Source: UBA6109 sp035366835
GTDB taxonomy: Bacteria; Desulfobacterota; Syntrophia; Syntrophales; UBA6109
NCBI GenBank assembly: GCA_035366835.1
Contig: DAOSIS010000018.1
Span: 18,886 to 82,885, forward strand
DNA: 64,000 nucleotides
Direction: 5' to 3'
Under the pieces are notes generated by a model that was given only the letters and a program-made list of their open reading frames with translations, was not told the DNA's origin and did no database searches. Each line of letters starts with the position of its first letter. Position 1 is the stretch's first letter. Below are positions 9,451 through 17,463 of this stretch, in pieces. Both the position numbers and the translations under genes were made by a program.

Positions 9451-10212
9451 TCAGCCCCGTGACAGCAACTCCCGGCTGAGGATCTCGCCGTCTGCCGCCA
9501 CGACGACCTTCTCCAGACGGACCTTCTTTCCCGCCGCCTCCATGCCCTTGCGGACGATCGCCGGCAGTCCCTGGCAGCAGGGAACCTCCATGACGACGAC
9601 CGTTACGCTGCGCAGGTCGGCCTTCTCGAAGATCTGCGCGAACTTCTGCGTATACATCTCGGCATCGTCGAACTTCGGGCACCCGATGAGGACGACCTTC
9701 CCCTTCAGGAAGTCTTCGTGGAAGCGCGGATATGCAACGGGCGTGCAATCGGCGGCCACCAGCAGATGCGCCCCCTTCAGGAACGGCGCCGTCGGCGGCA
9801 CCAGGCGGATCTGCACCGGCCAGTGACGGAGCTCGGAGGAAGACGGCGACGGAGCCTGCACCGCGGGCCGATTCGCCTCTTCGCACGAGCGTTGCGGCGC
9901 CCAGGTCTTCAGGTGCGTCGACGGGCATCCGCAGGGCAGATCCGGCCCGGCATGCCGGTGGTCGTGTGCCGCGGATCGTTCCCGCTTCACGGCTTCTTCG
10001 TCGAAGGCCTCCGCCTCCCGCTCCACGATCCGCAGGGCCCCGCGCGGGCACTCGCCCAGACAGGCGCCGAGCCCATCGCAGAAGTTCTCCGCCTTGATCT
10101 TCGCCTTGCCGTCGACGATCCGGATTGCGCCTTCCGCGCAGGAGGGGACGCACAGCCCGCAGCCGTCGCACTTGCTCTCGTCGATTTCCACGATCTTTCT
10201 TACAGTCTTCAT
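9451..10212 (-). CDS. 4Fe-4S dicluster ferredoxin-like protein with a C-terminal Cys domain
   Basis: A 253-residue protein. The first 65 residues form a two-cluster ferredoxin: CDGCGLCVPSC and CDGLGACLGECPRGAL. A linker with Cys and His (PCGCPSTHL) follows, then an alpha/beta domain with LVAADCTPVAY, IGCPKFDD and EVPCCQGL. The role is probably electron transfer in stress or anaerobic metabolism; the reaction is unknown. The ATG at 10212 follows a good AAGGAG site; the 44 upstream codons lie in the promoter region and were discarded. The gene follows the terminator of the rubrerythrin operon and has its own FNR-like promoter, so it is probably controlled separately by oxygen. Confidence 0.8.
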   Translation of the reverse strand: MKTVRKIVEIDESKCDGCGLCVPSCAEGAIRIVDGKAKIKAENFCDGLGACLGECPRGALRIVEREAEAFDEEAVKRERSAAHDHRHAGPDLPCGCPSTHLKTWAPQRSCEEANRPAVQAPSPSSSELRHWPVQIRLVPPTAPFLKGAHLLVAADCTPVAYPRFHEDFLKGKVVLIGCPKFDDAEMYTQKFAQIFEKADLRSVTVVVMEVPCCQGLPAIVRKGMEAAGKKVRLEKVVVAADGEILSRELLSRG

Positions 10213-10248
10213 GATGGTCTCCTTGGTCTCTCGGATTCTGTTGGCCTT

Positions 10249-10290
10249 ACGATAGCAACACCCGCCGGTTTCGTCTTTGACGGGGATCAA
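10249..10290 (-). promoter_or_regulatory. FNR/CRP-family class II promoter for the ferredoxin-like gene
   Basis: On the minus strand the dyad TTGAT-CCCC-GTCAA (10290-10277) differs by one base from the FNR consensus TTGAT-N4-ATCAA. An extended -10 (TGC then TATCGT, hexamer at 10254-10249) predicts a start near 10242, placing the dyad centre about 41.5 bases upstream, the classical class II activator position. The sequence match is direct; the regulator identity is inferred. Confidence 0.55.
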
Positions 10291-10301
10291 AGATCCGCAA
10301 G

Positions 10302-10334
10302 AAAAACGGCCGCGGCGGAAATCCGCCGCGGCCG
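10302..10334 (-). terminator. Strong rho-independent terminator after rubrerythrin
   Basis: A perfect 12-bp GC stem (arms 10307-10318 and 10323-10334, four-base loop) is followed on the minus strand by five T (10306-10302). It lies 26 bases beyond the rubrerythrin stop and separates the IorAB/Fpr/rubrerythrin block from the ferredoxin-like gene. Confidence 0.85.
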
Positions 10335-10360
10335 CCGTTTGCACTCTCCGAAAAGCGCCC

Positions 10361-10855
10361 CTACGTGAAGGGCAGGAACTGCTCCTTCGGCGCCCCGCAG
10401 ACGGGGCAGGCGGCGGGAAGAACGCCGTCGGACACGTACCCGCAGACCTCGCAGACGAAATAGCTCGTCTCGCGCTCCTCCAGGAGGTGGTTCATCGCCT
10501 CCTTGTAGAGCTTGGCATGCCCCTCTTCGACGTCCCTGCTCTGGCTGAAGTGAAGCACCGCCGCCCGGTCTCCCGCGGCTTCGGCCTCGCGGATGAAGGC
10601 ATCGTAGGCGACGCCCGCCACCTTCTGTTCCGACGCGAAGCTTGCGGCGAGGTTTTCCTCGGTCCTGCCGACCTCCCGGAGGACCCGCAGCGCCCGCAGC
10701 CCGTGGATCTCTTCCGACAGGGCGATCACGCGGAAGAGCTTCGCGATCTGTTTGAGGCCCTCGACCTCGGCCTTTTCCGCATACGCCTTCAGCCGCAGGG
10801 CCGCCTTCGCCTCACCCGTGTAGGCCTGATGCAGGGCATCCTTCACCTTGTCCAT
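10361..10855 (-). CDS. Rubrerythrin-family protein
   Basis: A 164-residue protein with a ferritin-like four-helix domain whose di-iron ligands lie in EAKAAL, SEEIHGLRAL and VEEGHAKLY, followed by a rubredoxin-like Fe(Cys)4 domain (CEVCGYV ... CPVCGAPKEQF) at the C-terminus. Rubrerythrins reduce hydrogen peroxide to water in the cytoplasm of anaerobes, taking electrons from rubredoxin. The rubredoxin gene lies 18 bases upstream and the flavodiiron protein before that, a common oxygen/peroxide defence operon. The length is somewhat below the 190 residues of classical rubrerythrin. Confidence 0.92.
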   Translation of the reverse strand: MDKVKDALHQAYTGEAKAALRLKAYAEKAEVEGLKQIAKLFRVIALSEEIHGLRALRVLREVGRTEENLAASFASEQKVAGVAYDAFIREAEAAGDRAAVLHFSQSRDVEEGHAKLYKEAMNHLLEERETSYFVCEVCGYVSDGVLPAACPVCGAPKEQFLPFT

Positions 10856-10873
10856 GCCGCCCCACCCCCGAGC

Positions 10874-11032
10874 TTATTCCGGGGAGAACTCTTCCTTGCC
10901 CGCTCCGCAAAGGGGACAGACCCACCCATCCGGAAGCTTGTCGAACGGGGTCCCCGCAGCGACGCCGTTATCGGGGTCGCCGACCGCCGGATCGTACACA
11001 TAGCCGCAGATACCGCACACGTATTTTCCCAT
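10874..11032 (-). CDS. Rubredoxin
   Basis: A 52-residue one-iron electron carrier with both Fe-binding knuckles: CGICGYVYDP near the start and LPDGWVCPLCGAGK near the end. The ATG at 11032, preceded by AGGAGG, fits the family length of about 52-54; the open frame extends further upstream only by overlapping the Fpr gene. It is expected to carry electrons to the neighbouring flavodiiron protein and rubrerythrin. Confidence 0.95.
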   Translation of the reverse strand: MGKYVCGICGYVYDPAVGDPDNGVAAGTPFDKLPDGWVCPLCGAGKEEFSPE

Positions 11033-11072
11033 GATGCCCTCCTGCTGTCTTTTCTGAATGACCCACGGATCC

Positions 11073-12281
11073 TTACGATCTGATCTTTTCCTGCATCTTC
11101 TCCGCGGTGAGTTTTCCCAGAGAGTAGCACGTCTGGAGTGTCGACGCATCCGGCACGTGCCTCGCCCGGATCCCGTCCGCGACCAGTTCCACTTTCATCT
11201 CCGACAGGATGTCCTGAAGCTGCCTGACGGACTCGCCGCTCCATCCGTAGGACCCGAAGGATGCGCCGATCAGGCGGGCGGGCCGCAGCCCCCTGACGTA
11301 GGACATCACGTCCGCCATCTGCGGGAGCAGGTTGTTGTTGAGCGTCGACGATCCCGCCAGAAACGCGGCCGCGTCGAGGAGTTCGTACGCCACGTCGCTG
11401 CGATGATGGACGTCCATCGACATGAACTGCACGGAAATGCCGTTCGCGGCCAATCCTTCCGCAACCGCCCGCGCCATCATCTCCGTGCTGTGCCACATGG
11501 TCGCGTAGCAGACCACGGCTTTCCGGGATGGCGTCCGCGCCGCCCAACGTTCGTAGCGGTCGATGATCGTCGCCGCATCCTTCCGCCAGATGGGTCCGTG
11601 GTCGGGCGCGATCATCGCAAAGGAAAGCCCCAGCTTCTCCACCCGGTCGATCAGCTTCGACACGAGGGGTGAATAGGGCATGAGGATGTTCGCATAGTAG
11701 GTCGCCGCCTCATAGCGGAGGATCGATGGGTCGATTTCGTCGGCGAAACGCTCGCTGGTCGCCAGGTGCATCCCGAAGGCGTCCTGCGAGAACAGGAGCT
11801 TCTCCTCCACCAGGTAGACGAACATGCTGTCCGGCCAGTGGAGCATGCGCGTCTCGAGGAATTGCAGCGTCAGGTTTCCGAGGCTCAGGGTCTCCCCGTC
11901 CTTCACGGGCGTGATCGCAGGGCCTTCGTGAAAGATCTCCCCCAGAGTCTTGGCGCCGGCGGACGAGGCGAAAACCTTTTCCGGTTTGACGGCCGCAGCC
12001 ACCCTGGGCAGACTGCCGGAGTGGTCGAGTTCGGAGTGATTGGAGATGACGTACTCGATTTTCGCGGGATCGATGACGGAGGCGATTCTCGCCATCATCT
12101 CGTCCATGAAGGGCGCCTTGACGGTGTCGACAAGCGTGACCTTGTCGGCGAGGATCAGATAGGCGTTGTAGGTGCTGCCGCGTTTGGTCGTGTAGCCGTG
12201 GAAATCGCGGATATTCCAGTCGATCGCCCCCACCCACCAGACACGGTCGGTCAGTTTCACGGCCTTGAATTCGTCGGACAT
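11073..12281 (-). CDS. Flavodiiron protein (A-type flavoprotein, FprA family)
   Basis: A 402-residue cytoplasmic protein. The N-terminal metallo-beta-lactamase-like domain carries the di-iron motif SNHSELDHSG (H-x-E-x-D-H) around residue 80, and the C-terminal flavodoxin domain begins VVCYATMWHSTEMMA near residue 255 and binds FMN. Flavodiiron proteins reduce O2 to water or NO to N2O with electrons from rubredoxin, whose gene lies 41 bases downstream. A GAGGTGA site precedes the ATG. Length and domain order match the simple two-domain class. Whether O2 or NO is the main substrate cannot be decided from sequence. Confidence 0.93.
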   Translation of the reverse strand: MSDEFKAVKLTDRVWWVGAIDWNIRDFHGYTTKRGSTYNAYLILADKVTLVDTVKAPFMDEMMARIASVIDPAKIEYVISNHSELDHSGSLPRVAAAVKPEKVFASSAGAKTLGEIFHEGPAITPVKDGETLSLGNLTLQFLETRMLHWPDSMFVYLVEEKLLFSQDAFGMHLATSERFADEIDPSILRYEAATYYANILMPYSPLVSKLIDRVEKLGLSFAMIAPDHGPIWRKDAATIIDRYERWAARTPSRKAVVCYATMWHSTEMMARAVAEGLAANGISVQFMSMDVHHRSDVAYELLDAAAFLAGSSTLNNNLLPQMADVMSYVRGLRPARLIGASFGSYGWSGESVRQLQDILSEMKVELVADGIRARHVPDASTLQTCYSLGKLTAEKMQEKIRS

Positions 12282-12333
12282 GGTTCACCTCGATAGGAAA
12301 ATATGACTCAAAATAATGCGTTTTCCGGCGCTG

Positions 12334-12960
12334 TCAACTGCACCGGCGAAGAATCCGGCCGCCCTCATCGTAGGCCTGCAGGTTCACATCCAGTTTCTCC
12401 GCAGGCAGGGTCCGGGCGACCACGTTGCGGAAGGCGTCCCGTCCCACGGGCAGTTCCCCGATGGTGCACAGGGCGCCAATCATGACGATGTTGGCGAGAA
12501 TGGGGTTTCCCAGGGCCACGGCCCGGTCCGTCGCATCGACCAGCCACAGCCCCGAACACAGGCCCGCGATCGCCTGTTCGAGCGCGGCCGACTCCGGATA
12601 GTCCTGCTCGCCGGCAATGACGCCGACGGGGTAGATCGGCCGGGTGTTGGTAAAGACCCGCACCTGCCGATTCCCGTAGGCCGGAAGCACGCGGAGCGCC
12701 TCGATGGGTTCGAGCGAAACGACGATGTCCGCCCCGCCGGAGGGGATCTGGGGACTCCAGACGGAGGTACGCGACACCCGGATGTGGCTCATCACCGAGC
12801 CGCCGCGCTGCGAGGCGCCGAAAGTCTCGCCGATCGTGATGCGGTAGCCCGCCGCGGCGAGCATGTTCGCCAGCACGCGGGACGCCATGACATTGCCCTG
12901 GCCGCCCACGCCGGTGATGACGATGTTGAAGGGGTCCTTCGAAAAACCTTCCCGCGCCAT
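12334..12960 (-). CDS. iorB: Indolepyruvate:ferredoxin oxidoreductase, beta subunit
   Basis: A 208-residue gamma-type 2-oxoacid:ferredoxin oxidoreductase domain, beginning around FNIVITGVGGQGNVMASRVLA, the hallmark of the POR/IOR gamma family, and including GASQRGGSVMSHIRV. With IorA it oxidatively decarboxylates aryl pyruvates (from Trp, Phe, Tyr) to aryl-acyl-CoA, reducing ferredoxin; it may also run in the reductive direction. The ATG at 12960 is two bases after the IorA stop. The open frame continues far upstream, but that part is a shadow of iorA. Confidence 0.92.
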   Translation of the reverse strand: MAREGFSKDPFNIVITGVGGQGNVMASRVLANMLAAAGYRITIGETFGASQRGGSVMSHIRVSRTSVWSPQIPSGGADIVVSLEPIEALRVLPAYGNRQVRVFTNTRPIYPVGVIAGEQDYPESAALEQAIAGLCSGLWLVDATDRAVALGNPILANIVMIGALCTIGELPVGRDAFRNVVARTLPAEKLDVNLQAYDEGGRILRRCS

Positions 12961-12962
12961 GT

Positions 12963-14894
12963 TCAGGGCACCTCCTTCACGATCGCACCCTGCGGGCAGA
13001 TGAAGGAGCAGATCCCGCAGCCGGCGCAGATCACCTCGTCGATCCGCGCCTTCCCGGCGGCCTTGTCCCACAGGAGCCCGGGGCAGCGGAATACCCGCGT
13101 GCAGAAACGGCCGCAGCCGCAGGACTCCCCCAGGCAGGCGGCGTCGTCGACATGCACCCGGAAGGCCCTCTTCGCCCGCTTTGCCGGGCTCAGCGCGCAA
13201 CTCTGGCGCAGCACCAGAACGCGCACGCCCCCCTGCTCGAGCAGGCGGTTGACGGCGCGGCGCGTCTCGGCGAGGTCGAAGGGATCCCGCACCTCCACGC
13301 TGACGCCGAGGGACCGGCACAGGGTCTCGATGTCGACGTGCGGGGCCGGCTCGCCCAGCGCGTTGACGGCGCTCCCCGGATGGGGCTGGAATCCCGTCAT
13401 CGCCGTGCCGCTGTTGTCCAGGATCGCCATCAGGACGTCCGCCCGGTGGTGGATGGCGTTGATCAGGGCCGGCAGGACCGCATGATAGAAGGTGGAGTCG
13501 CCGCAGACGGTGACGACAGGCTGGTCCATGCCGAAGGCTCCCAGCTTGCCGAATCCGCTTGCGATCCCCATGCCCGAGCCCATGGCGTGCAGAGTCTTCA
13601 GGGAGTTGAACCCGCAGGGAAGCAGCGCCAGCGAATAGCAGCCGATGTCCCCGCAGACGAATCCCTTCCGGTTGTCGAGATGAAGCGCCTCCTGGAGAAG
13701 CCAGAAGGAGGCGCGGTGCGGACAGCCCGGACAGAAGGTCTGGCCCCGTTGCGGCGCCATCGCCTCCGCGGCTGCTTCCGCCTGCCGGCGGTAATCCGCC
13801 GCCGGATCCCCGAAGGGAATCCCGAGAATCCCCGCCATCGCGGCGGCGACCCGGTCGGGGTTGAGCTCGCCGTTCATCGGCAGTGTCCCCTCGTTCTTTC
13901 CGTAAAAGGTCTTGACGCCGATCTCCCTCGCCGACTCGGCAGCGATCACCTTTACGTTTTCTTCCAGGAAGGGCAGGATCTCCTCGACGAAGATCACCTT
14001 CTCCGCCGCGGCGAGGCGCATCTTCACGAGGCCGACGGGCAGCGGCCAGGTCGTCCCGATCTTGAGGATGCCCACCCGCCCGGCGGCACCCAGCATGGAG
14101 ACGGCCTCCCGGCAGTAGAGGGCGGCGGCGCTGCAGGTCACGGCAAGCAGTTCGGGCCGTTCCGGACCTTCGTAGGTGTTGAACGGGCTCGCCTCGAAAA
14201 GCTCCCGCGCCCGGCGGATCCGCTCCTGCTGCATCTCGTGGCGGTAGCCGACGGGAGCGCTCACCATCGGTCCCTCGTCCGTGTCGAGCATGAAGCCCTC
14301 GCAACGGAAGACGGCGCGCCTGGGCTTTCCGGGAAGGGAATCGAAACGGACGATGCCGCTGGCGTGGGACATCCGCGTCACGCTCCGGAGCATCACCGGC
14401 GTCCCCAATTGCTCGGACAGCTCGAAAGCCCAGCGGGTCATGTCCTTCGCCTCCTGGAATTCGCCAGGCTCCAGGAGGGGGATTTCGACCAGCCGCGCGA
14501 AATGCCGCGACTCGCCTTCGTTGACGCTCGAAAGCGCCCCGGGGTCGTCGCAGCTCACGATCACCATGCCGCCGCGGATGCCGGAACCGGCGAGGTGCAG
14601 CAGAAAGTCGGACGCCACGTTGATCCCGTTCTGCTTCATCGCGCAGAGGCTGCGGAGGCCCGCGAAGGACGCCGCGGCCGCCACTTCCATCGAGACTTTT
14701 TCGTTGGCGGACCACTCGACGTACAGGGGGACGTCGCCGGCGGCCTTCGAAAGCGAATCGACGATCTCGGAGGACGGGGTCCCGGGATAGCCGGCGGCGA
14801 CCTGCAGGCCCGCCTCCAGGGCGCCCCGCGCGATCGCCTCGTTCCCCATCAGCAGGCGCTCGTCGCCTGCGCTGTTGTCGCTGAGTTTCGGCAT
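12963..14894 (-). CDS. iorA: Indolepyruvate:ferredoxin oxidoreductase, alpha subunit
   Basis: A 643-residue TPP-dependent catalytic subunit. The N-terminal pyrimidine-binding domain has GNEAIARGALEAG and AGYPGTPSSEI. The TPP pyrophosphate domain shows FCPGCPHRASF and VCGDSTFYHA near residues 390-470. The C-terminus carries a ferredoxin-like segment with CAGCGICSFICPQGAI plus an upstream Cys-rich group (CLGESCGCGRFC), which together should hold two [4Fe-4S] clusters. Length is typical (about 600-650). The start directly follows the stop of the FrhB-like gene (TAG then ATG), and iorB follows two bases later, so the three are translationally coupled. Confidence 0.95.
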   Translation of the reverse strand: MPKLSDNSAGDERLLMGNEAIARGALEAGLQVAAGYPGTPSSEIVDSLSKAAGDVPLYVEWSANEKVSMEVAAAASFAGLRSLCAMKQNGINVASDFLLHLAGSGIRGGMVIVSCDDPGALSSVNEGESRHFARLVEIPLLEPGEFQEAKDMTRWAFELSEQLGTPVMLRSVTRMSHASGIVRFDSLPGKPRRAVFRCEGFMLDTDEGPMVSAPVGYRHEMQQERIRRARELFEASPFNTYEGPERPELLAVTCSAAALYCREAVSMLGAAGRVGILKIGTTWPLPVGLVKMRLAAAEKVIFVEEILPFLEENVKVIAAESAREIGVKTFYGKNEGTLPMNGELNPDRVAAAMAGILGIPFGDPAADYRRQAEAAAEAMAPQRGQTFCPGCPHRASFWLLQEALHLDNRKGFVCGDIGCYSLALLPCGFNSLKTLHAMGSGMGIASGFGKLGAFGMDQPVVTVCGDSTFYHAVLPALINAIHHRADVLMAILDNSGTAMTGFQPHPGSAVNALGEPAPHVDIETLCRSLGVSVEVRDPFDLAETRRAVNRLLEQGGVRVLVLRQSCALSPAKRAKRAFRVHVDDAACLGESCGCGRFCTRVFRCPGLLWDKAAGKARIDEVICAGCGICSFICPQGAIVKEVP

Positions 14895-16037
14895 CTAAGA
14901 CCTCTTTGCCTCCGCCTCCCGGGCGGCCTGCTTCTTCCTGAGGGAGGCGCTCTTCAGGCGTTCAAGGTTCCCTTCGGGGACCTCCCGGAATTCCAGCACC
15001 TCCCGGCGGCGCGCCAGCTCCACGAGCGCTTCGCCGCGCGGCGTGCGGACGATCATCTGGTTCCAGTGCCGCGCCTCGTCCCATCCCTCCGGCAGGCGCG
15101 CCGAACCGACGGAAAGATCGGCGTACTCGGCCGTCATGTCGTCGCAGGAGAGGCAGGAACGGCGGACGATCGGGAGGACTTCGTCAATGGGGATGTGCAG
15201 CGGCGCCCCCTGCGCCGTCACTTCCAGGCGGCGATACTTGCTGGGGGGGACATCCATGGCGGAGACCGCCTCCAGATTCAGCTTCCCCGACAGGAGACCC
15301 GACAGGCCCCGCCAGGAGAGCGCCCAGCCGCAGAAGAGCCCGACCATCAGGCCGAGGCGGTCGACAGCCGCATCCCCCAGGTTCCGGCCCGACAGCTTGC
15401 GCTTCGCGACGGACAGCGCCTGGCAGGGGGTGGCAACCAGGCCGATCGGCCCCGCCCCTTCCCGCGCGGCCCGGTTGAACTCCGCGAGGACCGGAGAAGC
15501 GACGAAGCGGCTCTTCCCCGTCTCCGGGACTTTTCCGGGGTCCGTGACGGTCAGGGGGCGCGGGAGCAGCCGCTCGCCCGGTCCCGTCAGGACGGCCGCG
15601 GCGATCATCCCCTCCTGCAGCGCCAACCGCACCAGCGCCGTCACCGTGCCGCCATGCTGCGCGGCCCCACGGTTCGCACCGTCCCTTGCCCGGCAGAGGT
15701 ATAATCCCCGCACCGGTCCGAGCTCCGCCGTCCAGTCCGCACCGAGCGCCGCAATGCTCCGCAGGGCCGCGGGATCGACCTTCGTGCGCGGGCAGAAGGC
15801 CCAGCAGCGGCCCGTCCTGATGTCGCAGCGGTGGAGGGCCACCGTGGCGTCGCCGTGGATCGCCTGGTAGGGACAGAGACCGACACAGGCGCCGCAGCCG
15901 GTGCACAGCCCGGCATCGAGGACCTCTTCGTTGAGCTCCCTCTGTCCCGCCCCGCGGGCGGGTTCCTCGAGTGGTTTCTTCCGGATGACGACGGTGTTGA
16001 GGCCGTAGACAACGGCGTTTTTCTCGGAGAGCTTCAC
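14895..16037 (-). CDS. FrhB-like coenzyme F420 hydrogenase/dehydrogenase beta-subunit family protein
   Basis: A 380-residue Fe-S flavoprotein. Near residue 45 is a ferredoxin motif, CTGCGACVGLCPYQAI, followed by CWAFCP around residue 77; an FrhB N domain (GGTVTALVRLALQEG, about 130) and FrhB C domain (GLVATPCQALSVAK, CGWALSW, SCLSCDD) follow. FrhB-family proteins pass electrons between Fe-S clusters, a flavin and a soluble carrier; F420 use should not be assumed in bacteria. It is first in an operon with iorA and iorB, suggesting that it connects indolepyruvate oxidation or reduction to another electron carrier. This role is inferred. Confidence 0.8.
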   Translation of the reverse strand: MKLSEKNAVVYGLNTVVIRKKPLEEPARGAGQRELNEEVLDAGLCTGCGACVGLCPYQAIHGDATVALHRCDIRTGRCWAFCPRTKVDPAALRSIAALGADWTAELGPVRGLYLCRARDGANRGAAQHGGTVTALVRLALQEGMIAAAVLTGPGERLLPRPLTVTDPGKVPETGKSRFVASPVLAEFNRAAREGAGPIGLVATPCQALSVAKRKLSGRNLGDAAVDRLGLMVGLFCGWALSWRGLSGLLSGKLNLEAVSAMDVPPSKYRRLEVTAQGAPLHIPIDEVLPIVRRSCLSCDDMTAEYADLSVGSARLPEGWDEARHWNQMIVRTPRGEALVELARRREVLEFREVPEGNLERLKSASLRKKQAAREAEAKRS

Positions 16038-16138
16038 AGGCTTCGAACCTCCATCCCCGGTCGTGACGGTTTTTCATTACCATATTTTCGAGGGCGAGAC
16101 TATCCACGAATTCATTCAAAAAAAGCCGAAAAGGATCG

Positions 16139-16168
16139 TTGACAAGCCCCCCCGTCTTGTATTATGAA
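16139..16168 (+). promoter_or_regulatory. Probable promoter of tRNA-Asn
   Basis: TTGACA (16139-16144) is followed by TATTAT (16160-16165, 15-base spacer) or TATGAA (16163-16168, 18-base spacer), 21-25 bases before the mature tRNA. The -35 is consensus; which -10 is used is unclear. Confidence 0.55.
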
Positions 16169-16188
16169 GTCGCTTCGCGACCGACCGT

Positions 16189-16264
16189 TCCCCAGTAGCT
16201 CAGTCGGTAGAGCAGATGGCTGTTAACCATCGGGTCCGTGGTTCGAGTCCGCGCTGGGGAGCCA
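16189..16264 (+). tRNA. tRNA-Asn (anticodon GTT)
   Basis: A complete 76-nt cloverleaf: acceptor stem TCCCCAG/CTGGGGA, anticodon stem GATGG/CCATC with loop CTGTTAA and anticodon GTT at 16222-16224, T arm with GGTTCGAGTCC, discriminator G and encoded CCA (16262-16264). The antisense of its 3' half is read as the last codons of the adjacent recombinase remnant, marking the 3' end as an ancient integration site. Confidence 0.97.
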
Positions 16265-17069
16265 AGACGGGCGAATCTGGGCACCCAATCCGGAACCTTG
16301 GTTCGCACCCATAGAAAGTGCACCTGCGAGAGCGGCATAGCTGCCTTTCAGGTGCACTTCTTTTTTCACCAACCTGATTTCATCAAGAAGAACTCGCAAG
16401 TATTCCTTGCCGAAACGCGATTCTTTGTCCTGAAGCTTCTCTTTCAGAGCAGCGCAGAAAGCCGCCACATGCTTCTTTGTCAATTTTGAAATCGGTCTGT
16501 CTTTCTGATCCCGCAGCCTCGCAAGCTCAATCAATATCTCCTGCCGCCTGGCTTCGTGCCTGTGCACCCTCTCATGCAACGATTCATTGAGCGGTAGAAA
16601 CCCTTTCTCCACGGCGTCGAAAAGATTATCCGTCTGCTTCTTGATATCCTCCATCTCCCTGGACAGTCGGCGGATCTGTTCATCGTAATTCGGCTGCGAC
16701 TCTTTCAGATCGAACTTTACCTTCGTCATCATTATTGGCACCCGCTCCGGCGTAAAAACCTTCTCCGCCACGGCCTGCAAAACAAGCCGGTCCAAAGTCT
16801 CCATCCGAACGTTTGCATTCTGGCATTCTTTCTTGCCGACGTTGTTGATCTTCGATGTGCATTTGTAATATGGGTATCGTCCGCTTTTCCCTGTGGCAGT
16901 GGTCATGGGAGAACCGCAGATCCCGCACCTCACCAGACCCACCAGGAGCGTGGGGCCGTTGACCCACACGCGGCGGCGTGTATGCTCTGCTCCGTTCCAA
17001 TCTTCGCCGCACCACCCTTTGAAACACCTCCGGATCGACAATCGAAGGGAGGCTGATCGTGTCGTTGTG
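16223..17069 (-). pseudogene. Remnant of a serine recombinase (zinc-ribbon and C-terminal part), frameshifted
   Basis: Large serine recombinases cut and rejoin DNA through an N-terminal resolvase domain, which is absent here. What remains is the recombinase domain start (LPSIVDPEVFQRVVRRRLE, upstream frame), the zinc ribbon (LLVGLVRCGICGSPM ... YYKCTSK) and a long coiled-coil (YDEQIRRLSREMEDIKKQ). The two parts are in different frames; one extra base in the CCC run at 16963-16965 explains the shift. The last 13 codons (WLPSADSNHGPDG) are antisense tRNA-Asn, as expected where an element joined the tRNA 3' end. No active recombinase is possible. It probably marks a decayed integrative element. 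Confidence 0.8.
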
Positions 17070-17393
17070 TCAGCATAAACCATGAACCCCGTTGCGCCCG
17101 TACGCTCCCCTCTGGATCCGCAACAGCGGCGTGCATCCGGAAAGCCGCGCGAGAATAGCGGTGCTCTGGGGTTCTTCGGACAGAGGCAGGATTTTATAAG
17201 TGGTAAAGCGCTCATGGTTTATGGTCATGCCGCAGCCTGCATCTACGGTAATGTGCCGAAGTAAACCATGGACGGGTATGATGATTGGTAAGGGATTGGA
17301 ACGAGCGGGTTTATTGAGCACACATGTTGATGTGAAACAGAGGTGAAGCATACCTACGAGACATTTCCGTCCGTGATCACCATGACGGGCTCC
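17070..17393. other. Gene-poor stretch, nothing recognised
   Basis: About 320 bases upstream of the recombinase fragment. Short open frames exist on both strands (the longest on the minus strand, 17070-17351), but none has a family signature or good ribosome site. Probably decayed element DNA. Confidence 0.4.
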
Positions 17394-17433
17394 AAGGAAA
17401 AGGCCCCATAACCTGAACCGGCTATGGGGCCTT
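17394..17433 (-). terminator. Bidirectional-looking terminator after the OmpA gene
   Basis: Arms AAGGCCCCATA (17400-17410) and TATGGGGCCTT (17423-17433) form an 11-bp stem with a 12-base loop, about 30 bases beyond the OmpA stop. On the minus strand it is followed by a T-rich TTTTCCTT, on the plus strand by CGTTTTCC. Confidence 0.7.
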
Positions 17434-17463
17434 CGTTTTCCGAGTCTTGAAACCTTTATATGC

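Noticed and set aside
13152..15704. 850-codon plus-strand frame opposite iorA.
   Set aside because: No domain is recognisable and it mirrors the codons of iorA and the FrhB-like gene.
14895..16037. F420-reducing hydrogenase subunit.
   Set aside because: FrhB-family proteins occur widely without F420; the neighbours are IorAB, not a hydrogenase.
16223..17069. Serine recombinase as an active integrase.
   Set aside because: The catalytic domain is missing and the frame is shifted; it cannot be functional.
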